Origin: Acidiferrum sp963771295
GTDB taxonomy: Bacteria > Acidobacteriota > Terriglobia > Acidiferrales > UBA7541
Length of the DNA stretch: 64,000 bases
Assembly (NCBI GenBank): GCA_963771295.1
Contig: CAVYTB010000016.1
Coordinates: 1-64,000, forward strand
Direction: 5' to 3'
In this document: positions 16,599 to 26,277 of the stretch, piece by piece
Numbering within the stretch: position 1 is the stretch's first letter
Layout of the letters: every line of letters begins with the position of its first letter
Program-made: the position numbers and the translations under genes
Notes under the pieces: generated by a model
Databases searched by the model: none
Told to the model about the DNA's origin: nothing
What the model saw: the letters and a program-made list of their open reading frames with translations, nothing else

Positions 16599-18032
16599 CT
16601 ATTCCGCAGGTACCACCGAGATCTTTTGCTCCATGCGGATATCCGCCGAGGAACTGCCGATCCGCAGCGTGACGGGTTCTGCAAGGACGACAAACTTTCC
16701 TTGCACCTCGTCAAAGTAGGCCAGCGACTTTGCGGCTAGCGGCAATTTCACGGTTTTTGTCTCGCCCGGCTGCAAATTGACTCGCTGAAAACCCTTGAGC
16801 TCCTGGTTGGGCCACGCCACTTTCGCGTTGGAATGCTTCACGTAGAGCTGCACCACTTCATTGCCTTCGCGTGGGCCCGAATTCGTGATGTCGACGCTCA
16901 CCATAATCCGCCCGTTCGCCGCAAGCTTGTTTGACGACACCTTGGCATTCGCATATTTAAACGTCGTGTAGCTCAGCCCGAAGCCGAACGGGTAAAGCGG
17001 CTCGCCTTTGAAATACATGTACGTGCGGCCGTGGCGCAGGTCGTAATCCATTATGGGCGGCAGCTGCTCCAGCGATTTCGGCCACGTATCCACCAGTTTT
17101 CCTCCCGGATTGTAGTCGCCAAACAGCACGTCCGCGAGCGCGTTTCCTTCTTCCTGGCTGCTATTGGTAGTATGCACGATGGCGGGAACGTGTTCTTGTG
17201 TCCAGTTGATTGCATACGGGAAACTCGCGCGCAATACCACAACCGTGCGCGGATTTGCGGCGAACACCTGCTTAATCAACTCTTCCTGCTCCAGAGTGAT
17301 CGACTTCCGGTCTACCGCTTCCTTCCCTTCTCCCGCCAACGGGCATTGCTCCCAACCTGCATCGCACCACGGATGATTTCCCACCACCATGATTGCCACG
17401 TCCGCTCCGCGTGCTGCTTCTATAGCTTCACTACTGCCTTTTGTGAACGATACTTTCACTGCCGGCCCGGCTTTGTCCTGTATGCCCTTCACTGGACTGA
17501 TCGCGTAAGGCAGCAAACCGCTGTACCAATCGGAAATCACCTGGTCCGCATAAGGGCCAATCACCGCAATCGATTTGATTTTGCTTTTATCCAGCGGCAG
17601 CATTCCCTTTTCGTTTTTCAGCAGCACAATCGATTCTTGCGTCACTTTCCTCGCGAGTTCCTCATGTTCTTTGCTCTTCCACGGCTCCGTTCCTTCGCCA
17701 ATGCTCGTGTAGCGCACCATGGACGGCGGATCCAGCAATCCCAGCCGGATCATCACGCGATATTCCCCCTTGATGTCTTCTTCGATGTCCTTCTCGGTGA
17801 TCAGCCCCTTTTTCAGCGCGCCTTGCACGCCGTCTTTGTACTTGTCCAAAAACTGATTGATTCCTGCGTGTATGGCTCCCGCAACCGCTTCTTCTTCGCT
17901 GTTATAGTAGTGATGCTTCGTTACGGAGAACGTCAACGCGCCAGCGTCGGTACAGATAATTCCGTCAAAGCCCCACTGCTTCATCACCATGTTCTTCAGC
18001 ACTGGATGTACCGTCATGGGAATACGATTCAC
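16599..18032 (-). CDS. GH3 beta-glucosidase, C-terminal part (split gene)
   Basis: This 477-codon frame holds the end of the GH3 barrel, the alpha/beta sandwich and the fibronectin III-like domain. The catalytic nucleophile Asp lies in WGFDGIICTDAGAL near residue 30. The frame continues through ESIVLLKNEKGMLPL, YPFGFGLSYTTFKYA and a C-terminal FnIII with VQLYVKHSNAKV. The start is a GTG at 18032 overlapping the TGA of the N-terminal fragment (GTGA). Adding one G to the G-run before that codon fuses both frames into a normal GH3 protein of about 726 residues. The enzyme would hydrolyse beta-glucosides, probably after export. Whether the split protein works is unknown. Confidence 0.8.
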   Translation of the reverse strand: MNRIPMTVHPVLKNMVMKQWGFDGIICTDAGALTFSVTKHHYYNSEEEAVAGAIHAGINQFLDKYKDGVQGALKKGLITEKDIEEDIKGEYRVMIRLGLLDPPSMVRYTSIGEGTEPWKSKEHEELARKVTQESIVLLKNEKGMLPLDKSKIKSIAVIGPYADQVISDWYSGLLPYAISPVKGIQDKAGPAVKVSFTKGSSEAIEAARGADVAIMVVGNHPWCDAGWEQCPLAGEGKEAVDRKSITLEQEELIKQVFAANPRTVVVLRASFPYAINWTQEHVPAIVHTTNSSQEEGNALADVLFGDYNPGGKLVDTWPKSLEQLPPIMDYDLRHGRTYMYFKGEPLYPFGFGLSYTTFKYANAKVSSNKLAANGRIMVSVDITNSGPREGNEVVQLYVKHSNAKVAWPNQELKGFQRVNLQPGETKTVKLPLAAKSLAYFDEVQGKFVVLAEPVTLRIGSSSADIRMEQKISVVPAE

Positions 18033-18778
18033 CCGTTGTAAGCGGTCATGAAAGCTTGCGCTCCGCCTTCCTCGATTCCCATGCGGAATGGCACCGAGTA
18101 ATACTCGCGCAGCAGCCGTTCATCGAAATTAGACGATGAACCGTCGCGCCCATCTTCGTTGCTGTTGGCCATGAAATGTTTCAACAGCGAAGCGGCCCGC
18201 CAGTATTTCGGATCATCTCCCTGCAAGCCTTTCACGAAGGCAACCGTCATCGTGCCAGTCAGAAATGCGTCTTCGCCGTAGGATTCTTCCGAACGTCCCC
18301 AACGGGGATCGCGGCTCAGATCCGCATTCGGCGCCCGCACCACGATTCCTCCCTGCAGATAGTTTTTGCTTTGAAACAAATACCTCGCCTCTTCGGCCTC
18401 CGCGGCCGCAGCCTGGCTGATCAGCCCCGGATCCCACGTTTCTCCCAGTCCCACGGCTTGCGGAAATTGCGTTGTCGGCACGGGATGTTTGCCGTGCCAA
18501 CTGGCGAACGCCGGTCCACCCTGGGCCAGACCGTGCAGTCCTTCGACGTGCCGGCTGCCTTTAATTCCTAACCGTGGCACGCTGGGATCGGTTCCCAACG
18601 CGTTGATCTTTTCTTCAACCGTCATGAGCGAAACAATATCGTTCACGCGCTCTTCCACGCTCTTGTTCGGATCCTGAAATGGATAGCTTTGCTCGGCCGC
18701 TTGAGGTTTCGCGCACGCCGATGCCACACACATCGCACACAACGCCAAAGCGATTTTGATAGCCCTGATTTTTTCCAT
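18029..18778 (-). CDS. GH3 beta-glucosidase, N-terminal part (split gene)
   Basis: This 249-codon frame has a lipoprotein-like signal (MEKIRAIKIALALCAMCVAS, then Ala-Cys) and the first part of the GH3 TIM barrel. Visible boxes are MTVEEKINALGTDP, the substrate loop GIVVRAPNADLSRDPRWGR followed by EESYGEDAFLTG, and SLLKHFMANSNEDGR. It stops at AFMTAYNG, exactly where family members continue with VNRIPMTVHP. That peptide is the start of the downstream frame, so the break is a one-base deletion (three G instead of four) or a sequence error. GTGA overlaps elsewhere in the window are genuine couplings, so a two-subunit product is not impossible, but splitting inside a barrel is unusual. Confidence 0.8.
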   Translation of the reverse strand: MEKIRAIKIALALCAMCVASACAKPQAAEQSYPFQDPNKSVEERVNDIVSLMTVEEKINALGTDPSVPRLGIKGSRHVEGLHGLAQGGPAFASWHGKHPVPTTQFPQAVGLGETWDPGLISQAAAAEAEEARYLFQSKNYLQGGIVVRAPNADLSRDPRWGRSEESYGEDAFLTGTMTVAFVKGLQGDDPKYWRAASLLKHFMANSNEDGRDGSSSNFDERLLREYYSVPFRMGIEEGGAQAFMTAYNG

Positions 18779-18921
18779 GGAAACCCCTCGGTGCGTTCAC
18801 CTGGTCGGCCTGGCTGGGAACGAAGCTGATTCAGTCCACTGCCGTCATTCTCACTCGCACACTAACACACATCGCGTGTCCAGCGACGACATTGGGCACC
18901 AGGACGAAGTCCACTTCGGGT

Positions 18922-19602
18922 TCAGGCGTCGACCAGGTGTTTGCGGAAGAATTCCAATGTGCGTTCACGCGCAAGACTTGCGGCTTGCGGAGCATAGTCC
19001 TTGCGCTGGTCGCAATTGAAACCGTGCCCCGCATCGTACAGAAACACCGGCAACTCAGGATGCGCCCGCTGAATCTTTTCAATCTCGGAAGCCGGAATGT
19101 GCGGATCCTGGCTTCCAAAGTGCAGCATGACAGGGCAACGCGGAACTTCGGACGCATATTTCGCAATGCTTCCACCGTAATAACAAACAGCCGCATGCGC
19201 ATTCAGCCGCGTAGCCGCCAACCACGCCAAACTTCCGCCGAAACAGTAGCCCACCACGCCAGCTCTCTTCCCGCGCAGCGCACTGCCTACATATTCAATG
19301 GCAGCGGCAACATCCTTCAACGCGTTTTCCATTCCAATTTGACTTGCGATCTTCATGCCTCGCGACGAGTCGGTGGCGTTGTAATCGAGTTCAACATTCG
19401 GCTCAGCCCGATCAAAAAGCGCCGGAGCAATGGCCCAAAACCCTTGGCTGGCGTAATCATCGGCAACAGACCGGATGTGCCGGTTCACGCCAAAAATTTC
19501 CTGCAGCACGACAACCGCGGCGTGAGTGGGGCCGGCGTTTTCCGAAACGTACGCTCCGAGTTGGTGCCCATCCGCGGCCGTCAATTTAATGTTCGAACCC
19601 AT
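18922..19602 (-). CDS. Dienelactone hydrolase family protein
   Basis: An alpha/beta hydrolase of 226 residues with the DLH triad: nucleophile Cys in VVGYCFGGSLAW, Asp in FGSQDPHIP and His in YDAGHGFNCD. The N-terminal LQEIFGVNRHIRSVADDYA box is typical. Family members hydrolyse dienelactones in chloroaromatic breakdown or other small esters, and the substrate here cannot be told. No signal peptide is present, so it is cytoplasmic. It stands alone between the GH3 gene and the divergent ADOP permease. The start is the ATG at 19602 (MGSNIKLTAADGHQL). Confidence 0.92.
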   Translation of the reverse strand: MGSNIKLTAADGHQLGAYVSENAGPTHAAVVVLQEIFGVNRHIRSVADDYASQGFWAIAPALFDRAEPNVELDYNATDSSRGMKIASQIGMENALKDVAAAIEYVGSALRGKRAGVVGYCFGGSLAWLAATRLNAHAAVCYYGGSIAKYASEVPRCPVMLHFGSQDPHIPASEIEKIQRAHPELPVFLYDAGHGFNCDQRKDYAPQAASLARERTLEFFRKHLVDA

Positions 19603-19866
19603 ACGTAAACCCCCCGATTGCAGCAGTTAGCCGAAACGCAACCATTATGTATACACAGGCAAAGCAAGCAAGTCGAAAGACCACCTATCAGCCGCCTCTT
19701 ATACTTGTCCGTTTCCGAGACGCGCAAATCCCAGAAACGACCAATCTGCATCTTATTCACGGCGCACCACGGCTTGTAAGTGCTTTGCCGTCAGGCATTA
19801 ACCGCGACCAACCGGTAGGACTTTCATGTGCCCGCAGAATGCCAGAGCAGTGCAAGGGTGAATCTC

Positions 19867-22329
19867 ATGGAAAACCTCTGGAAAGACCTAAGCTACGCCT
19901 GGCGCATGCTGGTCAAGAGTCCGGGTTTTGCCGTCATAGCGGTGCTGGCGCTGGGCTTGGCGATAGGCGCGAACACGGCGATCTTCAGCTTGTTCAACGG
20001 GATGATGTGGAGGCCGCTGCCGGTTAAAGACCCACAGCAGCTCGTCGTCGTAGCCATGAAACAGCGCGGTCTGGATTTCCCGATTCCCGTGTCCTATCCC
20101 GATCTTCAAGACTACCGCCAGCTCAAGGCTGTGTTTTCCGACATGTGCGGCTACACCCCCAGTCCCGTCAATCTGCAGGCGGAGGGGCGGCCAACGCGCG
20201 TCTGGGCGGAACTGGTCACTGGCAACTATTTTTCTATGCTCGGGCTGGAGCCGGCCCTCGGTCGCACCTTTGCCACCGACGAAGGCTGGGTTCCGGGCAA
20301 AGATGCGCTGATCGTTCTTAGCTACAAATATTGGCAAACGCGATTCGGGGGTGATCCAGCGGTTGTAGGACGAATGGTGGAGGTAAACAAACATCCCTTT
20401 ACCATTATTGGCGTTGCGCCGCAGCGCTATCACGGCGCGTACTATTTCCTCGAGCCCGACTTTTATCTCCCCGTCACAGCACTGGGTTTGCTCGATCCCA
20501 ATCAGAACGATGTCCTCAACAAGCGCGAGTCAACTTTCCTCCGCGTTCTCGGCCGACTTCAACCTGGGGTAACTCCCACCCAGGCGCTTGCCGCCGCGCA
20601 GCCTACCGATCGTCGCTTGGCGCAGGAGTTCCCCGAAATTCATAAGGACCTGTCACTGCTGGTGATCCCGGAATTGAAAGCGCGACCGGAGCCCGGCCTC
20701 GGCGCGTTCATGTCCACCGCCGTTTGGGTGTTCATGTCACTTGCCGGACTGGTGCTGCTGATCGCTTGCGCCAATGTGGCAAACCTGATCCTAGCGCGCG
20801 CCAACGGGCGCAGAAAAGAAATCGCTATGCGGTTCGCGCTGGGCGCTAGCCGCGGGCGGATGATCCGGCAGCTTTTGACCGAGAGCGTCCTGCTGGCCCT
20901 CTGCGGCGGGCTCGCCGGCTTGGTGTTCGCGCGGTGGGCAGCCATGGGTCTGATGTCCATTCGCATCCCTACCGACCTGCCCTTGCATTTATTCGATTTG
21001 CGCCTGGATTGGCGCGTATTTTCGTTCAGTTTCCTCGCCGCGCTGCTCACGGGAATTGTGGCCGGTTTGCTTCCCGCATTGCAGGCCCCCCGAACCGATC
21101 TGGCCGACACGCTGAAAGTGGGCGGGCGTTCCGGAGGCAGCTCTGCAGGGCATCACCGTTTTCGTAACGCGCTGGTCGTGGCGCAGGTTGCGGTTTCTTT
21201 GCTGCTGCTGGCTTGCGCCGGATTTTTTATTCGTAGCTTTCAGAATTCAGCCAACGTCGACATGGGCTTTCGCGTCGATCACACCCTGATGATGTCCGTG
21301 GATTTGGGTCTGCAAAGCTACAGCGAGGAACGCGGCCAGCAATTTTACAAACAGATCGCCGACCGCGTGAAATCGTTGCCCGGCGTGCGCGACGCTGCCT
21401 TTAGCGGTTACATCCCCATGGGTTACGAAAACGATATCGTCAGCATTTATCCCGAAGGCCAGCCAACGGACAATAAATCGAAAGCGGAAACCTCCTTCAG
21501 GAACCATGTTCAACCCGACTATTTCCGCGCTCTCGGCGTTCACGTTATCAAGGGCCGCGAATTTACCGAAGCCGATTCCGCTACCGCGCCGAAAGTCGCC
21601 ATCGTGAACGAAACTTTCGCGAACAAGATTTGGCCCGGCCAGGATCCCGTTGGCCAAACGTTTCGCACCGACAAGAATGGGCCGCCCATTCAAGTCGTAG
21701 GTTTAACCCGCACGGGAAAGTATTTGTTCCTTTACGAAACGCCTCAGTTGTTCGCTTATTTCCCACTGGCCCAGCGCTACGTTGCCGCCGCAACGCTGAT
21801 GGTCTACTCGCAGGATGATCCGCTTCGCCTGGTGGGGCCGGTGCGCGACCAGATCCAACAGCTCGATGCAAGTTTGCCGGTGTTTAACATCAACACCATG
21901 GAAGCGCACGTTGAGTATGGCAAGCCGCTCTTGCCTGCGCGCCTTGGCGCCATGCTCGTCGGCGCTTTCGGCATGCTCGGCTTGGTGCTCGCCACCGTGG
22001 GCGTTTACGGTGTGGTGTCCTACTCCGTCAGCCAACGCACCCACGAAATCGGCATTCGTTCGGCACTGGGAGCGCAGCGCTGGAATGTTTTGGGCATGGT
22101 GTTAAAGCAGGGAATGACGATGGCACTGATCGGGACCGCAATCGGCATCGTACTTGCCTTTTTGCTCTTCCGCGGCTTGCACTCGGTACTGTATGGCGTT
22201 GCCTCGACAGATTTGGTCACGCTGGCGGCGGTTTCCACTTTGCTGCTTGCCATTGCCTTTGTGGCCAGCTACATCCCGGCACTGCGCGCCACGCAAGTGG
22301 ATCCGGTGATAGCGCTGCGCGAACAATAA
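19867..22329 (+). CDS. ADOP-type ABC transporter permease (MacB/FtsX family)
   Basis: The protein has two repeats of the MacB_PCD plus FtsX arrangement, the acidobacterial duplicated orphan permease pattern. An N-terminal helix (FAVIAVLALGLAIGANTAIF) precedes a periplasmic domain and three membrane segments (VLLIACANVANLILARANGR, then ALGASRGRMIRQLLTES). The unit is then repeated, ending with TVGVYGVVSYSVSQRTHEIG and SALGAQRWNVLGMV. There is no ATPase gene nearby, as usual for this group. The preferred start is ATG 19867 (AAGGGTGAATCTC upstream); GTG 19828 is possible. The cargo is unknown; MacB-like efflux or lipoprotein handling is the family-based guess. Confidence 0.92.
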   Translation: MENLWKDLSYAWRMLVKSPGFAVIAVLALGLAIGANTAIFSLFNGMMWRPLPVKDPQQLVVVAMKQRGLDFPIPVSYPDLQDYRQLKAVFSDMCGYTPSPVNLQAEGRPTRVWAELVTGNYFSMLGLEPALGRTFATDEGWVPGKDALIVLSYKYWQTRFGGDPAVVGRMVEVNKHPFTIIGVAPQRYHGAYYFLEPDFYLPVTALGLLDPNQNDVLNKRESTFLRVLGRLQPGVTPTQALAAAQPTDRRLAQEFPEIHKDLSLLVIPELKARPEPGLGAFMSTAVWVFMSLAGLVLLIACANVANLILARANGRRKEIAMRFALGASRGRMIRQLLTESVLLALCGGLAGLVFARWAAMGLMSIRIPTDLPLHLFDLRLDWRVFSFSFLAALLTGIVAGLLPALQAPRTDLADTLKVGGRSGGSSAGHHRFRNALVVAQVAVSLLLLACAGFFIRSFQNSANVDMGFRVDHTLMMSVDLGLQSYSEERGQQFYKQIADRVKSLPGVRDAAFSGYIPMGYENDIVSIYPEGQPTDNKSKAETSFRNHVQPDYFRALGVHVIKGREFTEADSATAPKVAIVNETFANKIWPGQDPVGQTFRTDKNGPPIQVVGLTRTGKYLFLYETPQLFAYFPLAQRYVAAATLMVYSQDDPLRLVGPVRDQIQQLDASLPVFNINTMEAHVEYGKPLLPARLGAMLVGAFGMLGLVLATVGVYGVVSYSVSQRTHEIGIRSALGAQRWNVLGMVLKQGMTMALIGTAIGIVLAFLLFRGLHSVLYGVASTDLVTLAAVSTLLLAIAFVASYIPALRATQVDPVIALREQ

Positions 22330-22387
22330 CGCTTCGCCTCTGCGACGGAAAATCGCGGTGCGAGATCCTTGTGAGATTAGTTTGGAG

Positions 22388-23065
22388 CTATGCGCGCGCC
22401 AGATTTGCCGTTCGCGCCACTTCCAACAACCGTTTCGCGCTCGTCCGGATATCGCCGTGGCAAAACACCGCGCTACCCGCAACCAGCAATTCGGCGCCAG
22501 CCTTCACCACGTCCGCTACTGTTTCCAGATCGACGCCGCCGTCCACTTCGATTCGGAACTCCAGTTTTCGCTCGGCGCGCATCCGAGCCAGCGCCGCAAT
22601 CTTGTTCAGGGCGTTGGGAATGAATTTCTGCCCGCCAAAGCCCGGGTTCACGCTCATCACCAATACGTGGTGCACCAGATCCAGCACCTCGGTCAGCATC
22701 TCCACAGGCGTCGCGGGATTGATCACCACTCCCGGTTTACAGCCGTGCGACGCAATCAGGTGCAACGTGCGGTCCAGGTGTATGCAGGCTTCCTGATGCA
22801 CGGAAATCCAGTCCGCTCCCGCCTCCGCAAATTCCGAAATGAACTGATCCGGGTTGTCAATCATCAGGTGGCAATCCAGCGGCACCTTGACGACTTTGCG
22901 CAAACTTCGCACCACCGGCGGCCCGATCGAAAGGTTCGGCACAAAATGGCCGTCCATGATGTCCACGTGCAGCAGCGTTCCGCCGCCTTCAATTGCCTGC
23001 TGTACCTCGTTGCCAAGCTGCGCGAAGTTCGACGCCAGTATCGATGGCGCAAGTTCGATCTTCAT
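22388..23065 (-). CDS. rpe: Ribulose-phosphate 3-epimerase
   Basis: Rpe interconverts ribulose-5-phosphate and xylulose-5-phosphate, a TIM-barrel enzyme using a divalent metal. The 225-residue protein has the expected boxes: APSILASNFAQLGNEVQ, LLHVDIMDGHFVPNLSIGPP with a catalytic Asp and metal His, LDCHLMIDNP, LVMSVNPGFGGQKFIP and EVDGGVDLETV with the second catalytic Asp. It belongs functionally with tkt, rpiB and tal at 8-12 kb but is on the opposite strand 10 kb away. It is separated from the Gfo/Idh/MocA gene by about 70 bases. Confidence 0.96.
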   Translation of the reverse strand: MKIELAPSILASNFAQLGNEVQQAIEGGGTLLHVDIMDGHFVPNLSIGPPVVRSLRKVVKVPLDCHLMIDNPDQFISEFAEAGADWISVHQEACIHLDRTLHLIASHGCKPGVVINPATPVEMLTEVLDLVHHVLVMSVNPGFGGQKFIPNALNKIAALARMRAERKLEFRIEVDGGVDLETVADVVKAGAELLVAGSAVFCHGDIRTSAKRLLEVARTANLARA

Positions 23066-23136
23066 GGATCGTGTCGACTCCTTCCCGAATCTGGCATTAT
23101 ACGCCGTGCGCCAGTTCCCTGCCTCTGCTGCGATTC

Positions 23137-24189
23137 TTAGACCAGCGCGTCACGCCATGGCACTGCGCATCCTCTTGCATTGCTCTCCGCCGCCAATTCC
23201 AGCGCCACCATCACATCCAACGCTTGCTGCGGTTTAATCAGCAACTCGGCCTTGCCCAGCAGGACATCGCGCACATTGGCGTAAAACTCCCGCCAGTCCC
23301 CTTTCGAAGCAATCTTGCTGGCTCGCGTCGTGCCGTCCACCGCAACCGTCAACTCACCCCAATTTTCTTCTTTCTCCAGCACCCAGGATTCGCCCTGCGA
23401 CACTGCCCCGTTGCGCAACGAATTTTCCAGCGGATCGAATTCCCTTTTCACGTAACTTCCCTTCTCGCCAAGCAAGATCATTCGCGGCCGAGGCGTCGCG
23501 CACAGCATAGTGGCCTTCAATTCTGCGCGCAGGCCGCCCGCGTAGCGCAGCGTCACGTCGAATGCGTCATCCGTGGAAAATCCCGCGCGCTCGATTCGTA
23601 TGTCCGCGAAAATAGACTCGGGCCGCCCAAACAGCGTCAGAGCGTGATCGATCAGGTGCGGCGCAAGGTCGAACAAAACCCCGCTGCCGGGCCCGGGCTT
23701 TTCCCGCCACGCGCCAACTTTGGAGCTGGGGCGATAGCGGTCATAGCGCGATTCAAACCGTACGATTCTTCCCAGCGCACCGGCACGCACTAAATCGCGC
23801 GCACCTTGAAAATCCGCGTCGAATCGACGGTTGTGGTACACGGTCAAGAGCCGCTGTTTCTTTTTTGCGATGTGAAACAGTTCAACCGCTTCGGCAACAC
23901 TGGTGGTAAACGGTTTATCGACCACAACGTCGCGGCCAGCCTCAAGGCATTGCTTTGCAAACAGGAAATGCGTCTGGTTCGGGGTAGCAATCGACACCAG
24001 CCGAATCGTTTCGATCGCCAGCAATTCTTCGACGCTGCGTACAACTTGCGCATCCGGATAGATTCGTGCGGCCTCGTCTCCGCTCCGCTGCACGATGGCC
24101 GCTAGTCGCAGACCATGAACAGCGCGAATTACCGGAGCATGAAAACACTTCCCAGCCAGTCCAAACCCGATCAGCCCGACATCGATCAT
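23137..24189 (-). CDS. Gfo/Idh/MocA family oxidoreductase
   Basis: A 350-residue NAD(P)-dependent sugar or cyclitol dehydrogenase by family. The Rossmann start is MIDVGLIGFGLAGKCFHAPV; GRDVVVDKPFTTSVAEA contains the conserved Lys of the EKP-like box; and SGVLFDLAPHLIDHAL carries the catalytic Asp and His region. It resembles the YdgJ/IolW-type scyllo-inositol dehydrogenases in the FHAP box, which is a weak indication of substrate. I chose ATG 24189, because GGGAGA lies about 8 bases upstream and the Rossmann fold starts there. Longer frames to 24336 add non-conserved residues. Divergent to the histidine kinase gene. Confidence 0.9.
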   Translation of the reverse strand: MIDVGLIGFGLAGKCFHAPVIRAVHGLRLAAIVQRSGDEAARIYPDAQVVRSVEELLAIETIRLVSIATPNQTHFLFAKQCLEAGRDVVVDKPFTTSVAEAVELFHIAKKKQRLLTVYHNRRFDADFQGARDLVRAGALGRIVRFESRYDRYRPSSKVGAWREKPGPGSGVLFDLAPHLIDHALTLFGRPESIFADIRIERAGFSTDDAFDVTLRYAGGLRAELKATMLCATPRPRMILLGEKGSYVKREFDPLENSLRNGAVSQGESWVLEKEENWGELTVAVDGTTRASKIASKGDWREFYANVRDVLLGKAELLIKPQQALDVMVALELAAESNARGCAVPWRDALV

Positions 24190-24278
24190 GGGGCAGTTTC
24201 TCCCTGGCGCTGCGCCTTGAAAACGCCAGCAGTGTATCACCGACGAGATGGCTGAAGGCGTGACTCCCGCATGCGAAT

Positions 24279-25658
24279 TTGGTGCCACCGCACAAGCGTT
24301 ATATCCTCTTCCACGTGGAGAAAATTCCCGCGGCACAACGTGCTCCGACGCGCGGCCTGTATTTTGGGCTCATCATCACCATTGTCGCGGTGCTCGCGTA
24401 TGCCACCTACATCACCTTGCAATTTTCCGGGATCCGCGAGCTGCAATCCGGGATGGTCGACCGCAATCGCAAAGACTCGCTGCAACTTCTCCGCATCCAG
24501 AATGACTTAAACTCCATTGGCCTGGCCATGCGCGACATGCTCGATGCCGGCGAACCTTACCCGCTCGCCGCTTGGAGCGCGCAATTCGACCGCATCCGCA
24601 ACGATCTTGACGTAGCGTTGAAGCAGGAAGAAACCCTGGCCGAAGCCGCGCGCACCAGCGACCAGCGCCGCTACTTGAGCCAATCCTTGATACAGTTCTG
24701 GGATGCCACCGACCGCATGTTTGCGCAGGCCGGCAATGGAAACGAAGCGAACGCCCGCGAGCAGATTCGCAACACGCTGCAGCCTCGCCAGGCCGCGCTC
24801 AATTCCGCCGTTTCCCGTTTGTTGGTACAGAACAACGAAGGCGAGCAACAAGCGGAAGCCAGCATCAAACAAATTTACGACCGCGTGCAACGCCAATTGT
24901 ATTTTTTCCTCGCCGCCATCCTGCTGGCCATCGTGGTCACCAGCCTGTATCTGATTCGCTACAATCGCCAGATCTTCGCGCACGTCGCGGAACTTTCTTC
25001 GCAACGCAGCGAACTGGCGCAAAAGCTCATTGCCACGCAGGAATCCACGTTGCGCCACATTTCGCGTGAACTTCACGACGAATTCGGCCAGGTACTTACT
25101 GCCATTGGCTTGATGTTGCGCCGGGCGGGAAATCATATGGAGCAGAATTCACCGCTGCGGGCCGACTTGCTGGAAGTGCAGGAAATCGCCCAGACCACAC
25201 TGAACAGCATCCGCAGCCTGTCGCAAGCCCTTCATCCCGTCCTGTTGGAAGAGGCGGGCCTGGAGAGCACCCTGGATTGGTATATCCCCACAGTGGAAAG
25301 ACAGACCGGCCTTGTGCTTCACTACGAAAAGTCCGGCGCGGCCTATCCCGTGGAGACTGCAGCGGGTGTACAGATTTATCGCGTGCTTCAGGAAGCGCTC
25401 AATAACGTCGCGCGACATTCGGGAGCAAAGGAAGCGTGGGTTCGCCTGCGTTTTAATCCGGCGCAACTGGAGATGGAAGTGGAAGATCATGGCAAGGGAT
25501 TTGCTCCCGCGACGGGTCAACCGGGGATTGGCTTGGTCGCGATGCGCGAGCGCGCCGAAATTCTGGATGGCACCGTGACTATCGCGCCTGTGGAGGCCGG
25601 CGGAACGAGGGTGTATCTACGCATCCCGCGCGAGAAGGTGGAATCGCATGCCGACTAA
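24279..25658 (+). CDS. Sensor histidine kinase, NarL/DesK type (HisKA_3)
   Basis: A 459-residue membrane sensor. A first membrane helix (YFGLIITIVAVLAYATYIT) is followed by a periplasmic helical domain of about 160 residues resembling four-helix (CHASE3-like) sensors. A second helix (LYFFLAAILLAIVVTSLYLI) follows near 208-229. The dimerisation/phosphoacceptor segment is HISRELHDEFGQVLTAIG, with the phospho-His around 266, and the HATPase_c domain has EALNNVARHSGA and DHGKGFAP. Start assignment is uncertain: ATG 24279 or GTG 24315, neither with a strong ribosome site. It overlaps the response regulator by 11 bases, so the pair is co-translated. Confidence 0.93.
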   Translation: MVPPHKRYILFHVEKIPAAQRAPTRGLYFGLIITIVAVLAYATYITLQFSGIRELQSGMVDRNRKDSLQLLRIQNDLNSIGLAMRDMLDAGEPYPLAAWSAQFDRIRNDLDVALKQEETLAEAARTSDQRRYLSQSLIQFWDATDRMFAQAGNGNEANAREQIRNTLQPRQAALNSAVSRLLVQNNEGEQQAEASIKQIYDRVQRQLYFFLAAILLAIVVTSLYLIRYNRQIFAHVAELSSQRSELAQKLIATQESTLRHISRELHDEFGQVLTAIGLMLRRAGNHMEQNSPLRADLLEVQEIAQTTLNSIRSLSQALHPVLLEEAGLESTLDWYIPTVERQTGLVLHYEKSGAAYPVETAAGVQIYRVLQEALNNVARHSGAKEAWVRLRFNPAQLEMEVEDHGKGFAPATGQPGIGLVAMRERAEILDGTVTIAPVEAGGTRVYLRIPREKVESHAD

Positions 25659-26277
25659 GCTGAAGGTCTTACTGGTGGACGATCACGCGCTGGTGCGTCG
25701 CGGCTTTCGCCGCATGCTGGAAGATGAGCCGTCGTTTCAAGTTGTCGGCGAGGCCAGCGACGGCTCGGAAGCATTGAAGCGCGCCGAAGAATTGCGCCCC
25801 GACGTGATTGTGATGGACTGCGCGCTGCCGCAAGTGAATGGAATCGATGCTACGCGCCAAATTTTGAAGAAGCTGCCAGACACCGCGATCCTGATGCTCA
25901 GCATGCATTCAGAGGACACACTGGTGCGTCAGGCCATGGAAGCAGGCGCGCGCGGCTATATCCTGAAAAACGCTAAAGACCTGGACTTGGTTAGCGCGAT
26001 CCAGAAAGTGGCTGCAGGTGAAACAGTCCTGGATCCCCAGATTTCGCGCGGCGGCACGTTGAAGGGTGAGCGCGACACCGGTCTGACGCAACGCGAACTG
26101 GAAATCCTGCAGCACATCGTAGCCGGCAAATCCAACAAGGAAATTGCTACCGAATTGAACCTCAGCGTGAACACCGTGTCAGTCCACCGCGCGAACATCA
26201 TGGATGCCTTGGGAATCCATAAAACGGCGGAGCTGGTGGTGTACGCCATTCGCAACGGGTTGGTAAACCTTCCGTGA
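25648..26277 (+). CDS. Response regulator, NarL/LuxR family
   Basis: A 209-residue two-domain regulator. The receiver has the acidic pair DDH at 11-13, phospho-Asp57 in VIVMDCALPQ, the Thr/Ser region LMLSMHSED and Lys in YILKNAKD. The LuxR-type HTH is LTQRELEILQHIVAGKSNKE followed by IATELNLSVNTVSVHRANIM. It is the partner of the overlapping histidine kinase. Its TGA overlaps the GTG start of the FG-GAP/ASPIC protein (GTGA), placing that exported protein in the same operon and making it, or the cytochrome cluster beyond, a plausible target. Confidence 0.95.
   Translation: MPTKLKVLLVDDHALVRRGFRRMLEDEPSFQVVGEASDGSEALKRAEELRPDVIVMDCALPQVNGIDATRQILKKLPDTAILMLSMHSEDTLVRQAMEAGARGYILKNAKDLDLVSAIQKVAAGETVLDPQISRGGTLKGERDTGLTQRELEILQHIVAGKSNKEIATELNLSVNTVSVHRANIMDALGIHKTAELVVYAIRNGLVNLP

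Noticed and set aside
16599..18778. Programmed frameshift in the GH3 gene
   Set aside because: There is no slippery heptamer or downstream pseudoknot at the break; a plain indel or error explains it more simply.
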